Shown here piece by piece: positions 53,909-62,847 of a stretch of 64,000 bases of DNA (the first letter of the stretch is position 1; each line of letters starts with the position of its first letter). The stretch lies in assembly GCF_001437075.1 (NCBI RefSeq), contig NZ_JQBX01000002.1:62001-126000 (forward strand), given 5' to 3'. The notes below the pieces were generated by a model. It saw nothing but the letters and a program-made list of their open reading frames with translations, ran no database searches and was not told where the DNA came from. The stretch comes from Pediococcus stilesii (GTDB lineage Bacteria; Bacillota; Bacilli; Lactobacillales; Lactobacillaceae). A program made the translations under genes and the position numbers.

Positions 53909-54610
53909 CTAATCATTTTCTGGATTACGTAGATAATATCCAACACCACGACGTGTTACTAAAATTTGAGGATTACTTGGAATTTCTTCGATTTTTTCAC
54001 GAAGTCGACGCACCGTGACGTCAACGGTTCGAACATCCCCGAAGTAATCGTATCCCCACACCGTCTGAAGAAGGTGTTCACGGGTCATAACTTGTCCAAT
54101 ATGTTGAGCCAAATAGTGTAATAGTTCAAATTCACGATGAGTTAGATCCAATTGAGATCCATCACGCGTAACTGAATACGAATCTGAATTAATAACCAGT
54201 GGTCCAATTTTAATATCATTTTTAACGTTCTCATCAACTTGCTGCAATTGATCTTGACGACGAAGGTTAGCCTTCACCCGCGCGACAAGTTCACGGTTAG
54301 AAAATGGCTTTGTAACATAGTCGTCCGCACCAAGCTCTAATCCAACAACTTTGTCGAGTTCAGAATCCTTCGCTGTGACCATGATAATCGGAATATTATG
54401 TTTTGCCCGAACTTGTCGAGCAACTTCTAATCCGTCAATTTTTGGCAACATTAAATCAAGTAAAATCAAGTCTGGTTTTTCTGATTCAACTTTTTCAATT
54501 GCTTCTTCGCCATCGTACGCAGTAACTACGTCATAGCCTTCTTTGTCTAAATTAAACTTAACTATATCAGAAATTGGTTTTTCATCATCTACTACTAAAA
54601 TTTTTGGCAT
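53909..54610 (-). CDS. walR: Response regulator WalR
   Basis: This 233-residue OmpR-family regulator has a receiver domain with Asp8, Asp9 and the phosphoacceptor Asp52 in LILLDLMLP, Thr78-region VTAKD and Lys in TKPFS, and a C-terminal winged helix with [18 protein letters not shown]. It is essential in most Firmicutes and controls autolysins. First gene of walRKHIJ, with GGAGG before the ATG. Confidence 0.97.
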   Translation of the reverse strand: MPKILVVDDEKPISDIVKFNLDKEGYDVVTAYDGEEAIEKVESEKPDLILLDLMLPKIDGLEVARQVRAKHNIPIIMVTAKDSELDKVVGLELGADDYVTKPFSNRELVARVKANLRRQDQLQQVDENVKNDIKIGPLVINSDSYSVTRDGSQLDLTHREFELLHYLAQHIGQVMTREHLLQTVWGYDYFGDVRTVDVTVRRLREKIEEIPSNPQILVTRRGVGYYLRNPEND

Positions 54611-54689
54611 GTTTGCCCTCCTTGGAAGATATATCTGCCATCAAGGTGTGTGCCACCTGATCAAAATGGTCCAATCCATTTATTTCAAT

Positions 54690-54700
54690 CAATTATACCA
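54690..54700 (-). promoter_or_regulatory. Candidate walR promoter (extended -10)
   Basis: On the minus strand TGGTATAAT provides an extended -10 (TATAAT at 54697-54692), about 75 bp before walR. No good -35 is seen at 17 bp, which is normal for extended -10 promoters. Confidence 0.55.
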
Positions 54701-54719
54701 TATGAACAAAAACCGGGAT

Positions 54720-54970
54720 GTACCGAAAGATGGGCCACTTTTGCGGATCATTTTCATCTGACCTAAGCGAGTTTGAAACATGATATCGTAATCATCCGTG
54801 AAGCGTTATTCTTGGGGAGTCTGTTATGTTAAAAATTTAGATGACCCATGTTCAAGAATTTCAATTTCTATCAAACATCTATAGGAAGAATTTCTCTGTA
54901 AATTAAACACGTACAATTAAATAATTAAATCGTTTTAATAAATTTGAATTTTTTACAAACTTTTTTTAAA
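54720..54970. other. Intergenic region between walR and tRNA-Lys
   Basis: About 250 bp of AT-rich DNA with no gene or clear hairpin. Functional signals are confined to its edges: the walR promoter on one side and the tRNA promoter on the other. Confidence 0.4.
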
Positions 54971-54977
54971 AAAAGTG

Positions 54978-55006
54978 TTGTCAGACCTTTTTTTTCATGA
55001 TACTAT
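54978..55006 (+). promoter_or_regulatory. Promoter of tRNA-Lys
   Basis: TTGTCA (54978-54983) and TACTAT (55001-55006) are separated by exactly 17 bp and end 32 bp upstream of the tRNA. Confidence 0.7.
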
Positions 55007-55038
55007 ATTTAAGTCGAGTTGATACATATCAATCACAT

Positions 55039-55111
55039 GGGTGGTTAGCTCAGCTGGCAGAGCAACGGACTCTTAATCCGTGGGTCCAGGGTTCGATCCC
55101 CTGACCACCCA
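55039..55111 (+). tRNA. tRNA-Lys (anticodon CTT)
   Basis: A complete 73-nt cloverleaf: acceptor GGGTGGT/ACCACCC with discriminator A, D-arm GCTC/GAGC, anticodon stem ACGGA/TCCGT with loop CTCTTAA (anticodon CTT, reads AAG), and T-arm CAGGG TTCGATC CCCTG. The 3' CCA is not encoded. It has its own promoter and terminator. Confidence 0.97.
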
Positions 55112-55128
55112 TCAAAACACGACACACT

Positions 55129-55172
55129 AATCAGTAATCACGCAGCTTAAGGCCGTGGTTGCTGATTTTTTT
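55129..55172 (+). terminator. Intrinsic terminator after tRNA-Lys
   Basis: AATCAGTAATCACG pairs with CGTGGTTGCTGATT (one G-U and one mismatch) around an 11-nt loop, followed by seven T. Confidence 0.88.
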
Positions 55173-56011
55173 GTTTAGAAAAACAGAAAATGAATCAATT
55201 TACGCTTAGCAGCAGCCTTTCATTTTTATCCTCGTCCCTCTTCCATTTTAAATGATGAATATCTTTGTAATCTCTCAATCAAACCCAGTATAAGTCCGTA
55301 TTTGTAAACAATCTCCGTAGTATAATATTACTTATGCAAACCGACTCTAAAGATGAAATAAGAATTGAACTTAACGGGTCAATCCTAAATAGTGACTATT
55401 AATTTTCAAGTCATTTAAAAAATATGCGCAAAATTGCGTATATATTTATTTGACGGGATAAAAAAATTTTATGCGTCTTCTTATAATTTAAAGATGAAAG
55501 TTTATCATTAAGATTCAAGCCTGCATACAACTAACTTTATATATTTTTTAATTCTCTAACTTTGTCGAAATCAATGTATTTAAAAAGATATACAGACAAC
55601 CGCTAGAAAAAAAATTCTAAAGTAGTCGTTTTCGACCGGTTTAAAAAAGAAAGGTTTTTAATTAATATGAATACTAAAGCAAAAGCTGAGTATGATGAGT
55701 TCAACAAAACTCAAACGATCAACTCTGACTTTGATAAACATATTAAACGGATAGAAAAGCAAGAAAAATAGTATGGTAACATCTAAAATAAAAATGATTT
55801 TGGATTCGAGGAGATTCAATTTATAAATTACACAATGTTTAAACAGCATTAATTTTTTCATATCTCTCATCTATGGTTTATGGTTAGTACTTCACCGTTC
55901 GATTCGAAGAGTGGGGTTAAGGGATGGCAAATATTAATTTCAATTGCATACGAGGATTGATTCACAGACCAACGGCGAGAATCAAACTCGAAAACGTGGT
56001 TTAAGCGTAAG
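55173..56011. other. Gene-poor stretch after tRNA-Lys
   Basis: More than 800 bp of AT-rich DNA without a convincing gene apart from a 34-codon micro-ORF at 55667. It may be decayed sequence near the bglA-region deletion. No repeat, integrase or att-like duplication of the tRNA 3' end is visible. Confidence 0.4.
55667..55771 (+). CDS. Possible 34-residue micro-protein
   Basis: ATG at 55667 follows AGAAAGG by 11 bases. The 34 residues are strongly charged (NTKAKAEYDEFNK..., ending RIEKQEK) and would form one helix. No family is recognised; it may be a remnant or a chance frame. Confidence 0.3.
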   Translation: MNTKAKAEYDEFNKTQTINSDFDKHIKRIEKQEK

Positions 56012-56046
56012 AAAAAAGATGCGTCCATCCCCAAAATGGCCGCATC
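56012..56046 (-). terminator. Intrinsic terminator of the licT gene
   Basis: On the minus strand GATGCGGCCATT pairs with ATGGACGCATC around TTGGGG, followed by six T. It lies about 55 bp after the antiterminator stop. Confidence 0.88.
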
Positions 56047-56099
56047 CCATAATTTTTTACTTTGCCTCAACTTTTACGTAAGTTTACCTTACCAAATGA

Positions 56100-56930
56100 T
56101 TATTCTCTAATTCTTTCAATATGAATGGTCAGATAAATTTTTTCGTTTAGATCCATTGGACGTTGGTAGGTGTTTCGTAAAAATTCATTAATTCGTTGCA
56201 TACATCGAAATGATTCTGAATACTTATCCTTCACAAAACTGTATAAAAACTCATCGCCATCTTCCGACTTTTGATTGCTTAAAAAACGCTGCACGAAAAA
56301 TTGTAGGTGGGTTACCAAGCGTTGATAATTAAGCGTGCTCTCATCATATTCAATTTCTAAAAATTTACTAATAATGCTCAGAATACTTTTTACAAGCTGT
56401 GTCCCTTTAATCGTTGTATTCATGTCGCCAGTTTTTTCTTCCGCATTGACCAAATGTAGTGCAATAAACCCCACTTCATCTTCCGGCAGCGCCACATCAA
56501 GTTCTTTTTTGATAACTTCGGCCATTTGTAACCCAACTTCAAATTCATCCGTATAAAATTTCTTTATTTCAAACAATAGTGGATTTCCAATCACTACGCC
56601 CTCTCGATAACGCTCAATCGTGTAATGCAGGTGGTCACTTAAAGTAATAAATAAATTTGGTAATGATATGATGGTTAATTTTTTTCGCGCAATTTCTAAA
56701 ATATCACGATAAGTGTTTAACTCCTCCATTGGAACGTCTTCCAGGATCTGTTCTAATTGCGAATTATTCGTGGTTTCATCCAGTACAAACCGCTTGTAAA
56801 TTTTCGATTCTTCAACGGTGTCTTTGATTTTTTTATGGAACCCAATTCCTTTTCCCATCAAAACCAACTCTTGATTCGAATCCGTTCGGGCAAGAATAAC
56901 ATTATTATTAAATACTTTAATAACCCTCAT
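56100..56930 (-). CDS. licT: BglG/LicT-family transcription antiterminator
   Basis: This 276-residue RNA-binding regulator has the CAT domain (MRVIKVFNNNVILARTDSNQE, GIGFHKKIKD to about 55) and two PTS-regulation domains with conserved histidines in SDHLHYTIER near 98, ALHLVNAE near 155, LVTHLQFFVQRF near 205 and TIHIERIRE near 272. It would stop termination at RAT sites in beta-glucoside operons. It lies directly after a broken 6-phospho-beta-glucosidase, and no beta-glucoside PTS is nearby, so its target may have been lost. Confidence 0.92.
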   Translation of the reverse strand: MRVIKVFNNNVILARTDSNQELVLMGKGIGFHKKIKDTVEESKIYKRFVLDETTNNSQLEQILEDVPMEELNTYRDILEIARKKLTIISLPNLFITLSDHLHYTIERYREGVVIGNPLLFEIKKFYTDEFEVGLQMAEVIKKELDVALPEDEVGFIALHLVNAEEKTGDMNTTIKGTQLVKSILSIISKFLEIEYDESTLNYQRLVTHLQFFVQRFLSNQKSEDGDEFLYSFVKDKYSESFRCMQRINEFLRNTYQRPMDLNEKIYLTIHIERIRE

Positions 56931-56940
56931 TGCTTGTCCT

Positions 56941-57792
<852 letters not shown>

Positions 57793-57899
57793 AGTTTCGA
57801 CACACTCCTTTAAGAACTCCTTGTTGACTGTATTTTAATCTTTTATTCCAATAAAATCTATCAACTCAATCGGGAAAATCTTATATATAAATCATATAT

Positions 57900-57928
57900 T
57901 TGACATTTCATTTTCTTGATGGTTTAAT
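57900..57928 (+). promoter_or_regulatory. Promoter of the arsR-like/DJ-1 operon
   Basis: TTGACA (57900-57905) and TTTAAT (57923-57928) are 17 bp apart and lie about 35 bp before the arsR-like gene. Confidence 0.65.
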
Positions 57929-57962
57929 GGTTTAAAAATAAGAACCAAAAGGAGCAATCTTC

Positions 57963-58292
57963 ATGAAAAATCTTGAACAACTGAAAAATGAATTTGCCAA
58001 TCTTAGTGAATTTCTAATCGCCATTGGTGATGAAACTCGCCAAGCCATTATTATCGCCTTGCTTGAAGACAATGCTTGTAATGGTCTTCGTGTGAATGAC
58101 TTAACTGAAGTAACTGACTTATCTCGTCCAGCGATTTCACATCATTTAAAGATCCTCAAGCAAGCCCATCTCGTTGATTTTCGCCGTGAAGGAACTAAAA
58201 ATTACTATTATCTGTCACACAATATTTCTGAAATTGAACAGTTACGACAATTATTAACCCATGTATCCGATATCATCGATAAGGAGCAATAA
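57963..58292 (+). CDS. ArsR-family transcriptional regulator
   Basis: This 109-residue winged-helix protein has IAIGDETRQAIIIALLEDNACNGLRVNDLTEVTDLSRPAISHHLKILKQAHLV as DNA-binding core. It has a single cysteine (NACNG) and no metal-site motif, so metal sensing is unlikely. The AAGGAG site precedes the ATG. It is 3 bp before a DJ-1/PfpI gene and probably regulates that gene. Confidence 0.87.
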   Translation: MKNLEQLKNEFANLSEFLIAIGDETRQAIIIALLEDNACNGLRVNDLTEVTDLSRPAISHHLKILKQAHLVDFRREGTKNYYYLSHNISEIEQLRQLLTHVSDIIDKEQ

Positions 58293-58295
58293 TTC

Positions 58296-58973
58296 ATGAA
58301 AAAAATTTTAATCGTATTAACCAACGTTTCCCATTACGCCAACACGCATGATGCCACCGGACTTTGGCTTGGTGAAGCCACTGAATTTGCCGAGGAGATA
58401 CAAAAGGCCGGGTATGCGATAGATTATGTCAGTCCTAAAGGTGGTTTTGTTCCGCTTGATCCGCGCAGCATGAAATATGTTGATGACTCCATCATGAAAT
58501 TCTACGAAACCACTGATTTCAAAAAACGTGCTTTGGCAAACTCATTATCGCCTCAAGATGTGAATCCTGATGACTATTCAGCAATCTATTACACTGGTGG
58601 TCATGGAGTAATGTGGGACTTCCCAAATAATCCTGAACTTCAAAAAATTGCATTATCCATTTACAATCATTCAGGATATATCACCTCTGTTTGCCATGGC
58701 GTCGCTGGTTTATTAAAAATTAAAGATGACAATGATAACTACCTAATCTCTGGTAAAAAAATTACTGGTTTTACAACCGCCGAAGAAATTATTGCTGGCA
58801 AAAAGTCAGTTGTTCCATTTTTAAATCGGCCGGTTGCTAAGAGTCATGGAGCCACCTTCGTTAAAAAACGCGCTTACAGTACATTTGCAATTCAGGACGG
58901 CCACTTAATTACCGGCCAAAATCCCTTTTCTGCTCGTGCAGTAGCGGCAAAATTAATCCAAGCCTTAAATTAA
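58296..58973 (+). CDS. DJ-1/PfpI family protein (HSP31-like)
   Basis: This 225-residue protein has the class I glutamine-amidotransferase-like fold. The nucleophile elbow is TSVCHGVAGLLKI near 130, the glutamate-bearing strand and IYYTGGHGVMWDFPNN near 92-107 fit HchA/HSP31-type glyoxalase III or chaperone proteins. It could detoxify methylglyoxal; exact activity not shown. Cotranscribed with the ArsR-like regulator. Confidence 0.83.
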   Translation: MKKILIVLTNVSHYANTHDATGLWLGEATEFAEEIQKAGYAIDYVSPKGGFVPLDPRSMKYVDDSIMKFYETTDFKKRALANSLSPQDVNPDDYSAIYYTGGHGVMWDFPNNPELQKIALSIYNHSGYITSVCHGVAGLLKIKDDNDNYLISGKKITGFTTAEEIIAGKKSVVPFLNRPVAKSHGATFVKKRAYSTFAIQDGHLITGQNPFSARAVAAKLIQALN

Positions 58974-59026
58974 AAAAGTGAAAAAGTCGCTTCAATGTAA
59001 GCTATTCCGACTTTTTCACTTTTTTA
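58972..59026. terminator. Bidirectional terminator
   Basis: AAAAAAGTGAAAAAGTCG pairs with CGACTTTTTCACTTTTTT over 18 bp. It ends both the DJ-1 operon and the convergent riboflavin operon. Confidence 0.92.
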
Positions 59027-59042
59027 TATGATCATTAAATTA

Positions 59043-59513
59043 CTAGTTATTTTGTATGGTCTCTTCCAAATTAATCATTTCGAGCACTCCACTTGCGCAC
59101 TCGCTACCTTTATTTCCAGCTTTACCACCGGCTCGATTTAATGCCTGATCCATATTATCCGTAGTCAAGATACCGAACATTACTGGAATATTGCCATCAA
59201 GCGTAACTTCCGCAATTCCATTTGATACCTGCGCGCAAACATAGTCGTAGTGTGAGGTTTCTCCTCGAACTACAGCTCCGAGGGCAATAATTCCGTCTAA
59301 ATCGCCAGTTTCACTTAATTTTCGTGTTATTCGTGGAATTTCAAAAGCCCCTGGCACCCAATAAACTGCAATGTTGTCATCACTCACCCCGTTTTGTACG
59401 AGGGTTTGAATCGCGCCGTCCAGGAGTTTTTTGGTCACCAAATCGTTAAATTTCGCAACGACAATCCCAATTTTTTTATTATTTCCATCAAAATTTCCTA
59501 TTTTTTCAATCAT
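59043..59513 (-). CDS. ribH: 6,7-dimethyl-8-ribityllumazine synthase
   Basis: This 156-residue enzyme condenses ArP with DHBP to form lumazine. It has VAKFNDLVTKKLLDGA, the WVPGAFEIPRI substrate loop near 51-61, GAVVRGETSHYDYVC with the catalytic histidine near 88, and GNKGSECASGVLEM at the end. Last gene of ribD-ribE-ribBA-ribH; starts right after the ribBA stop with GAGGTAG upstream. Confidence 0.97.
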   Translation of the reverse strand: MIEKIGNFDGNNKKIGIVVAKFNDLVTKKLLDGAIQTLVQNGVSDDNIAVYWVPGAFEIPRITRKLSETGDLDGIIALGAVVRGETSHYDYVCAQVSNGIAEVTLDGNIPVMFGILTTDNMDQALNRAGGKAGNKGSECASGVLEMINLEETIQNN

Positions 59514-60734
59514 TTAATCTACCTCTTTCAATATGTGATTCATTTTCTCTTTTTTTATCTTTAAATATTCATGATTGGTATCTCTTGGTACCATTTCAAT
59601 TGGGATCCTACTGTGAATATTAATACCAAAGTGTTCTAATTGATTAATTTTATCGGGGTTATTCGTTAATATATCAACGTTAGTCACTCCCTTTTGCCTC
59701 AAAATAGCGGCCGCAATCCCGTAGTTTCGCTCGTCCGGTTCAAAGCCGAGTTCAAGATTGGCTTCGACGGTATCTAGACCCTCTTCTTGCAATTGGTAGG
59801 CTTTCAACTTGTTTGCTAAGCCGATTCCTCGGCCTTCCTGTCTAAGATATAAGACCGCACCCGCTCCGTTTTCTTCGATTAATTTCAGGGAAGCTTCCAG
59901 CTGCTCGCCACAGTCACACCGCTCCGAACCAAAAATATCACCCGTCAAACATTCAGAATGGATTCTTAGTAATAGCGGATTTTGGGTGCTGATATCTCCC
60001 TTCGTTATCAGCAACGTTGGCTCTTTTTCATCATCGGTTTTAAACGCCTCCAACATAAAATCACCGTACTTGGTTGGTAACTTAACTTTGGCAATACTTT
60101 GAACAATATTATGATCTTTCATCAAACGGTATAATTTAATTTCCTGGATTGTCAGCATGGGCATCTGCATCCCTTCCGCCAGGGACTTTAGGGTTTTACG
60201 GCGTGCCATCGTGCCATCACGTTTCAAGATTTCTGTTATATATGCTACCGAATGGACGCCCGCAATTCTTGTTAAATCAATGGCCGCCTCAGTGTGTCCA
60301 TCACGTTCAAGTACCCCACCATCTTTAGCAATTAAGGGAAAAATATGTCCTGGATGATAAAAATCGTCAAAGGTTGCATTTGGATTCGCAATTTCTCGAA
60401 TTGTTTTTGCCCGATCAAACGCGGAGATTCCGGTTTTTGTTGTTTTAGCATCTGTACTAATCGCAAACGAAGTGCCAAATGCGTCGGCTGAGTTAGTTGT
60501 CATCAAGGCAAAGCCCAATTTATTAGCGATTTCTGAGCTGACCGGCACACATAGTAAACCGCGGGCATGGGTGACCATTGTATTTACAGCCTTAGGAGTT
60601 GCGTATTCTGCAAAGCCGACCATGTCCCCTTCGCCCTCGCGTTGCTCATCATCAGCAACAATAATTAATTCGCCCTTTTTCATCACTTCAATTGCATTTT
60701 CAACTTTTTCAATAATAGTTTTGTCTTTAATCAT
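59514..60734 (-). CDS. ribBA: Bifunctional DHBP synthase / GTP cyclohydrolase II
   Basis: This 406-residue bifunctional enzyme makes both riboflavin precursors. The N-terminal half is DHBP synthase (DDEQREGEGDMVGFAE near 29-44, GHTEAAIDLTRIAG near 145), the C-terminal half GTP cyclohydrolase II with the zinc cysteines in HSECLTGDIFGSERCDCGEQL near 258-278 and RQEGRGIGLANKLKAYQLQ near 303. It overlaps ribE by 8 bp. Confidence 0.97.
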   Translation of the reverse strand: MIKDKTIIEKVENAIEVMKKGELIIVADDEQREGEGDMVGFAEYATPKAVNTMVTHARGLLCVPVSSEIANKLGFALMTTNSADAFGTSFAISTDAKTTKTGISAFDRAKTIREIANPNATFDDFYHPGHIFPLIAKDGGVLERDGHTEAAIDLTRIAGVHSVAYITEILKRDGTMARRKTLKSLAEGMQMPMLTIQEIKLYRLMKDHNIVQSIAKVKLPTKYGDFMLEAFKTDDEKEPTLLITKGDISTQNPLLLRIHSECLTGDIFGSERCDCGEQLEASLKLIEENGAGAVLYLRQEGRGIGLANKLKAYQLQEEGLDTVEANLELGFEPDERNYGIAAAILRQKGVTNVDILTNNPDKINQLEHFGINIHSRIPIEMVPRDTNHEYLKIKKEKMNHILKEVD

Positions 60735-61326
60735 TTTCCGCTCGCTCCCCGTCTAAAACGTATTTTCCCAATATATCGGTTTCGATATTTACCACGCTAC
60801 CAATATCAAGATTCCCCAAAACCGTTTCCTGCATCGTAAATGGAATCAAACTAACACTGAAATGGTTCTTTTCAACGCCAGAAACCGTCAAACTAACACC
60901 ATCGATCGCCACTGACCCTTTTTCAACAATGTACCTCCGCCATTTCGGTTTCGTTTCAAACGTCAATACAACTGAATTTTGATCATTCACCACTTTTGAC
61001 ACACGCGCCGTTGTGTCAACATGTCCTAGTACAAAGTGTCCATCCATTCGATCTGTTGGTAGTATTGCGGGTTCCAAATTGACTTCACCTTCCGCTTGAA
61101 CTAATCCTAAATTGGTTCTTCGCGTCGTTTCAGGCATCACGTCCACTTCAAAACCGGTTGGCATAATTTTCGTAATGGTTAAGCAAATCCCATTAACTGC
61201 GATACTATCGCCAACTTTACTATTAATTTCTTTAGTTAAATCTGTGATTATACTTAGCTTTGAAGCATCTTTTGTTCGATCGATCGTTTTAACTCTTCCA
61301 ACTTTTTTAATGATTCCTGTAAACAT
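60727..61326 (-). CDS. ribE: Riboflavin synthase alpha chain
   Basis: This 199-residue enzyme dismutates two lumazines to riboflavin. Two lumazine-binding barrels are visible: MFTGIIKKVGRV with GDSIAVNGICLT near 40 and GHFVLGHVDTTA near 95-106 with GSVAIDGVSLTV near 136. The second of two adjacent ATG codons (61326) has the better six-base spacing to GAGGAG. It overlaps the ribD stop. Confidence 0.96.
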   Translation of the reverse strand: MFTGIIKKVGRVKTIDRTKDASKLSIITDLTKEINSKVGDSIAVNGICLTITKIMPTGFEVDVMPETTRRTNLGLVQAEGEVNLEPAILPTDRMDGHFVLGHVDTTARVSKVVNDQNSVVLTFETKPKWRRYIVEKGSVAIDGVSLTVSGVEKNHFSVSLIPFTMQETVLGNLDIGSVVNIETDILGKYVLDGERAEND

Positions 61327-62375
61327 CATTTTCTCCTCAATGTAAATTTAATATCCTGCCCCAAATTAACCTTTGAACTCAATTGGTAATCCGGTATTTG
61401 AAGGGCATTATTATCCCAAACTGCCGGGAGTCCACCTCCGCCAAAAATTATAGGTGCAACGTAAACATCAATTTCATCAACCAACTGGCTTGCCATAAAA
61501 ATGGCGTGTACATGGCTGCCACCCTCAATTAAAAGTGACTGAATCCCCCGCTTAGTTAGCAATTTGACAATTAATTTGGGTGACCATTCGCTGTCGACTA
61601 CGACTTCGACATTCTTCGGCCATTTTTTATTGGTAACTGTTCGACTAAGAATTAAAATGTCCGATTGAGTATTGAAAATAACACTCTTCGCGTTCAACTT
61701 ATCAGCGCTATTAACCAGAAGAACTTTCAATGGTTCAAAAATCGGTTTTTGATCTCGAACAGTCAACATTGGATTATCAACACTAAGAGTGTTTTCACCA
61801 ATCAAAATTGCCTGATTCTGACCCCTTAATTTTTGTGCGTCATGATAGCTTTCTTTATCCGAAACAACGCTTCGCTTTCCTTGATTTTGGTTAATTTTTC
61901 CGTCTAGCGTCATCGCATACTTAATCGTCAAAAATGGACGCCCGTTCTGGTAAAAGAAATTATATTTATCGTTAATTTTTCCAGTTTGATTCAGCACTTT
62001 AACTTCGACCCCAGCATTTTTTAAAATAGCAATTCCTTTGCCAGCAACGATGGGGTTCGGATCCATTTGTCCAATGACAACGCGCCGAATCCCTACTTCC
62101 ACTAATCGATTGGCGCACGGTGGTGTTTTACCAAAATGGCTACATGGTTCTAACGTTACGTACATCGTTGCTCCCTGTGCTAGTGCAACGTCAGCTAATC
62201 CACCTAATGCATTTATTTCGGCATGTTCTTGTCCAAACTGATGATGGTATCCCACAGAAAGGATTCGATCATTTTTGACGATAACCGCACCAACCAGTGG
62301 ATTTTTCCATGTTCGACCGGTCCCTTTTCTTGCTTCTTCAAAAGCTATATTCATAAATTTTTGATCACTAATCAA
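61326..62375 (-). CDS. ribD: Bifunctional riboflavin deaminase-reductase
   Basis: This 349-residue enzyme carries out the second and third steps of the riboflavin pathway. The N-terminal deaminase has NPLVGAVIVKN, the zinc ligand in HAEINAL near 53 and LEPCSHFGKTPPC near 76-88; the C-terminal reductase has TIKYAMTLDGKIN near 150 and LLIEGGSHVHAIF near 285. TTG at 62375, five bases after GGGG of the ribosome site, gives the usual N-terminus; codons further upstream lie within the riboswitch terminator. First gene of the rib operon. Confidence 0.93.
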   Translation of the reverse strand: MISDQKFMNIAFEEARKGTGRTWKNPLVGAVIVKNDRILSVGYHHQFGQEHAEINALGGLADVALAQGATMYVTLEPCSHFGKTPPCANRLVEVGIRRVVIGQMDPNPIVAGKGIAILKNAGVEVKVLNQTGKINDKYNFFYQNGRPFLTIKYAMTLDGKINQNQGKRSVVSDKESYHDAQKLRGQNQAILIGENTLSVDNPMLTVRDQKPIFEPLKVLLVNSADKLNAKSVIFNTQSDILILSRTVTNKKWPKNVEVVVDSEWSPKLIVKLLTKRGIQSLLIEGGSHVHAIFMASQLVDEIDVYVAPIIFGGGGLPAVWDNNALQIPDYQLSSKVNLGQDIKFTLRRK

Positions 62376-62387
62376 AATCACCCCACG

Positions 62388-62418
62388 AAAAAAACCCCAC
62401 ACAAAGAACCGTGCGGGG
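62388..62418 (-). terminator. Terminator of the FMN riboswitch
   Basis: On the minus strand CCCCGCAC pairs with GTGTGGGG around GGTTCTTT, followed by seven U. It lies between the FMN aptamer and ribD and would form when FMN is bound, stopping transcription before ribD. The ribD ribosome site (CGTGGGG) is just after it. Confidence 0.88.
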
Positions 62419-62504
62419 CATGATTTGATAGCTAAATAAGACTCCATGCGAGTGTATCCGTTTAAAAACGCATACAAAAAAGAGTACAAAATTCAAATAT
62501 CTTT

Positions 62505-62634
62505 TCTTCTCCCATCCAGACTTTAACTGTCGGTCCCAGACTTGCACTGGGTCAACCGCATTACGCGGGTCACGGACTTCAACTTAAACGCCTTGTTGTT
62601 ACCGTCGGTCGGGAATTACACCCTGCCCCGAAGA
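62505..62634 (-). promoter_or_regulatory. FMN riboswitch (RFN element)
   Basis: The minus-strand sequence has the full RFN consensus: CTTCGGGGCAGGGTG, AATTCCCGACCGACGGT, a variable stem, GACCCAGTGCAAGTCTGGG-type helix, ACCGACAGT and AAAGTCTGGATGGGAGAAG. It precedes ribD by about 130 nt, with the attenuator in between. Confidence 0.96.
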
Positions 62635-62657
62635 AATCTATTCAGTTTTCAGTTTGA

Positions 62658-62686
62658 AGTGTACCCTAGGTTGTCAAAATTTGCAA
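62658..62686 (-). promoter_or_regulatory. Candidate promoter of the riboflavin operon
   Basis: On the minus strand TTGCAA (62686-62681) and TACACT (62663-62658) are 17 bp apart. Transcription would start near 62650, shortly before the aptamer. Confidence 0.5.
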
Positions 62687-62790
62687 ATTTAACTAAATTA
62701 TCTTTTTCGGACTATACCAATAATGGCATAAAATAAAAATCAGATGACGATTTCGTTATATTATTATTAATAAAAACGTTTTTACTTGAA

Positions 62791-62804
62791 TGAAAGCGCA
62801 TTCT
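62791..62804 (+). promoter_or_regulatory. cre box upstream of the SSADH gene
   Basis: TGAAAGCGCATTCT matches 13 of 14 positions of the CcpA consensus. It is 44-57 bp before the ATG, suggesting catabolite control. Confidence 0.6.
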
Positions 62805-62847
62805 TTTGCACAATAGAACTATAACATTTAGAGGGGAGAGGTTTCTC

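Noticed and set aside
55039-55111. tRNA-Lys as an integration site for a genomic island
   Set aside because: No integrase gene and no duplicated tRNA 3' end were found downstream.
55867-56070. A 67-codon minus-strand frame and a neighbouring 70-codon frame (55658-55870)
   Set aside because: The first runs straight through the licT terminator hairpin and has no ribosome site; both lack family resemblance and are judged chance frames.
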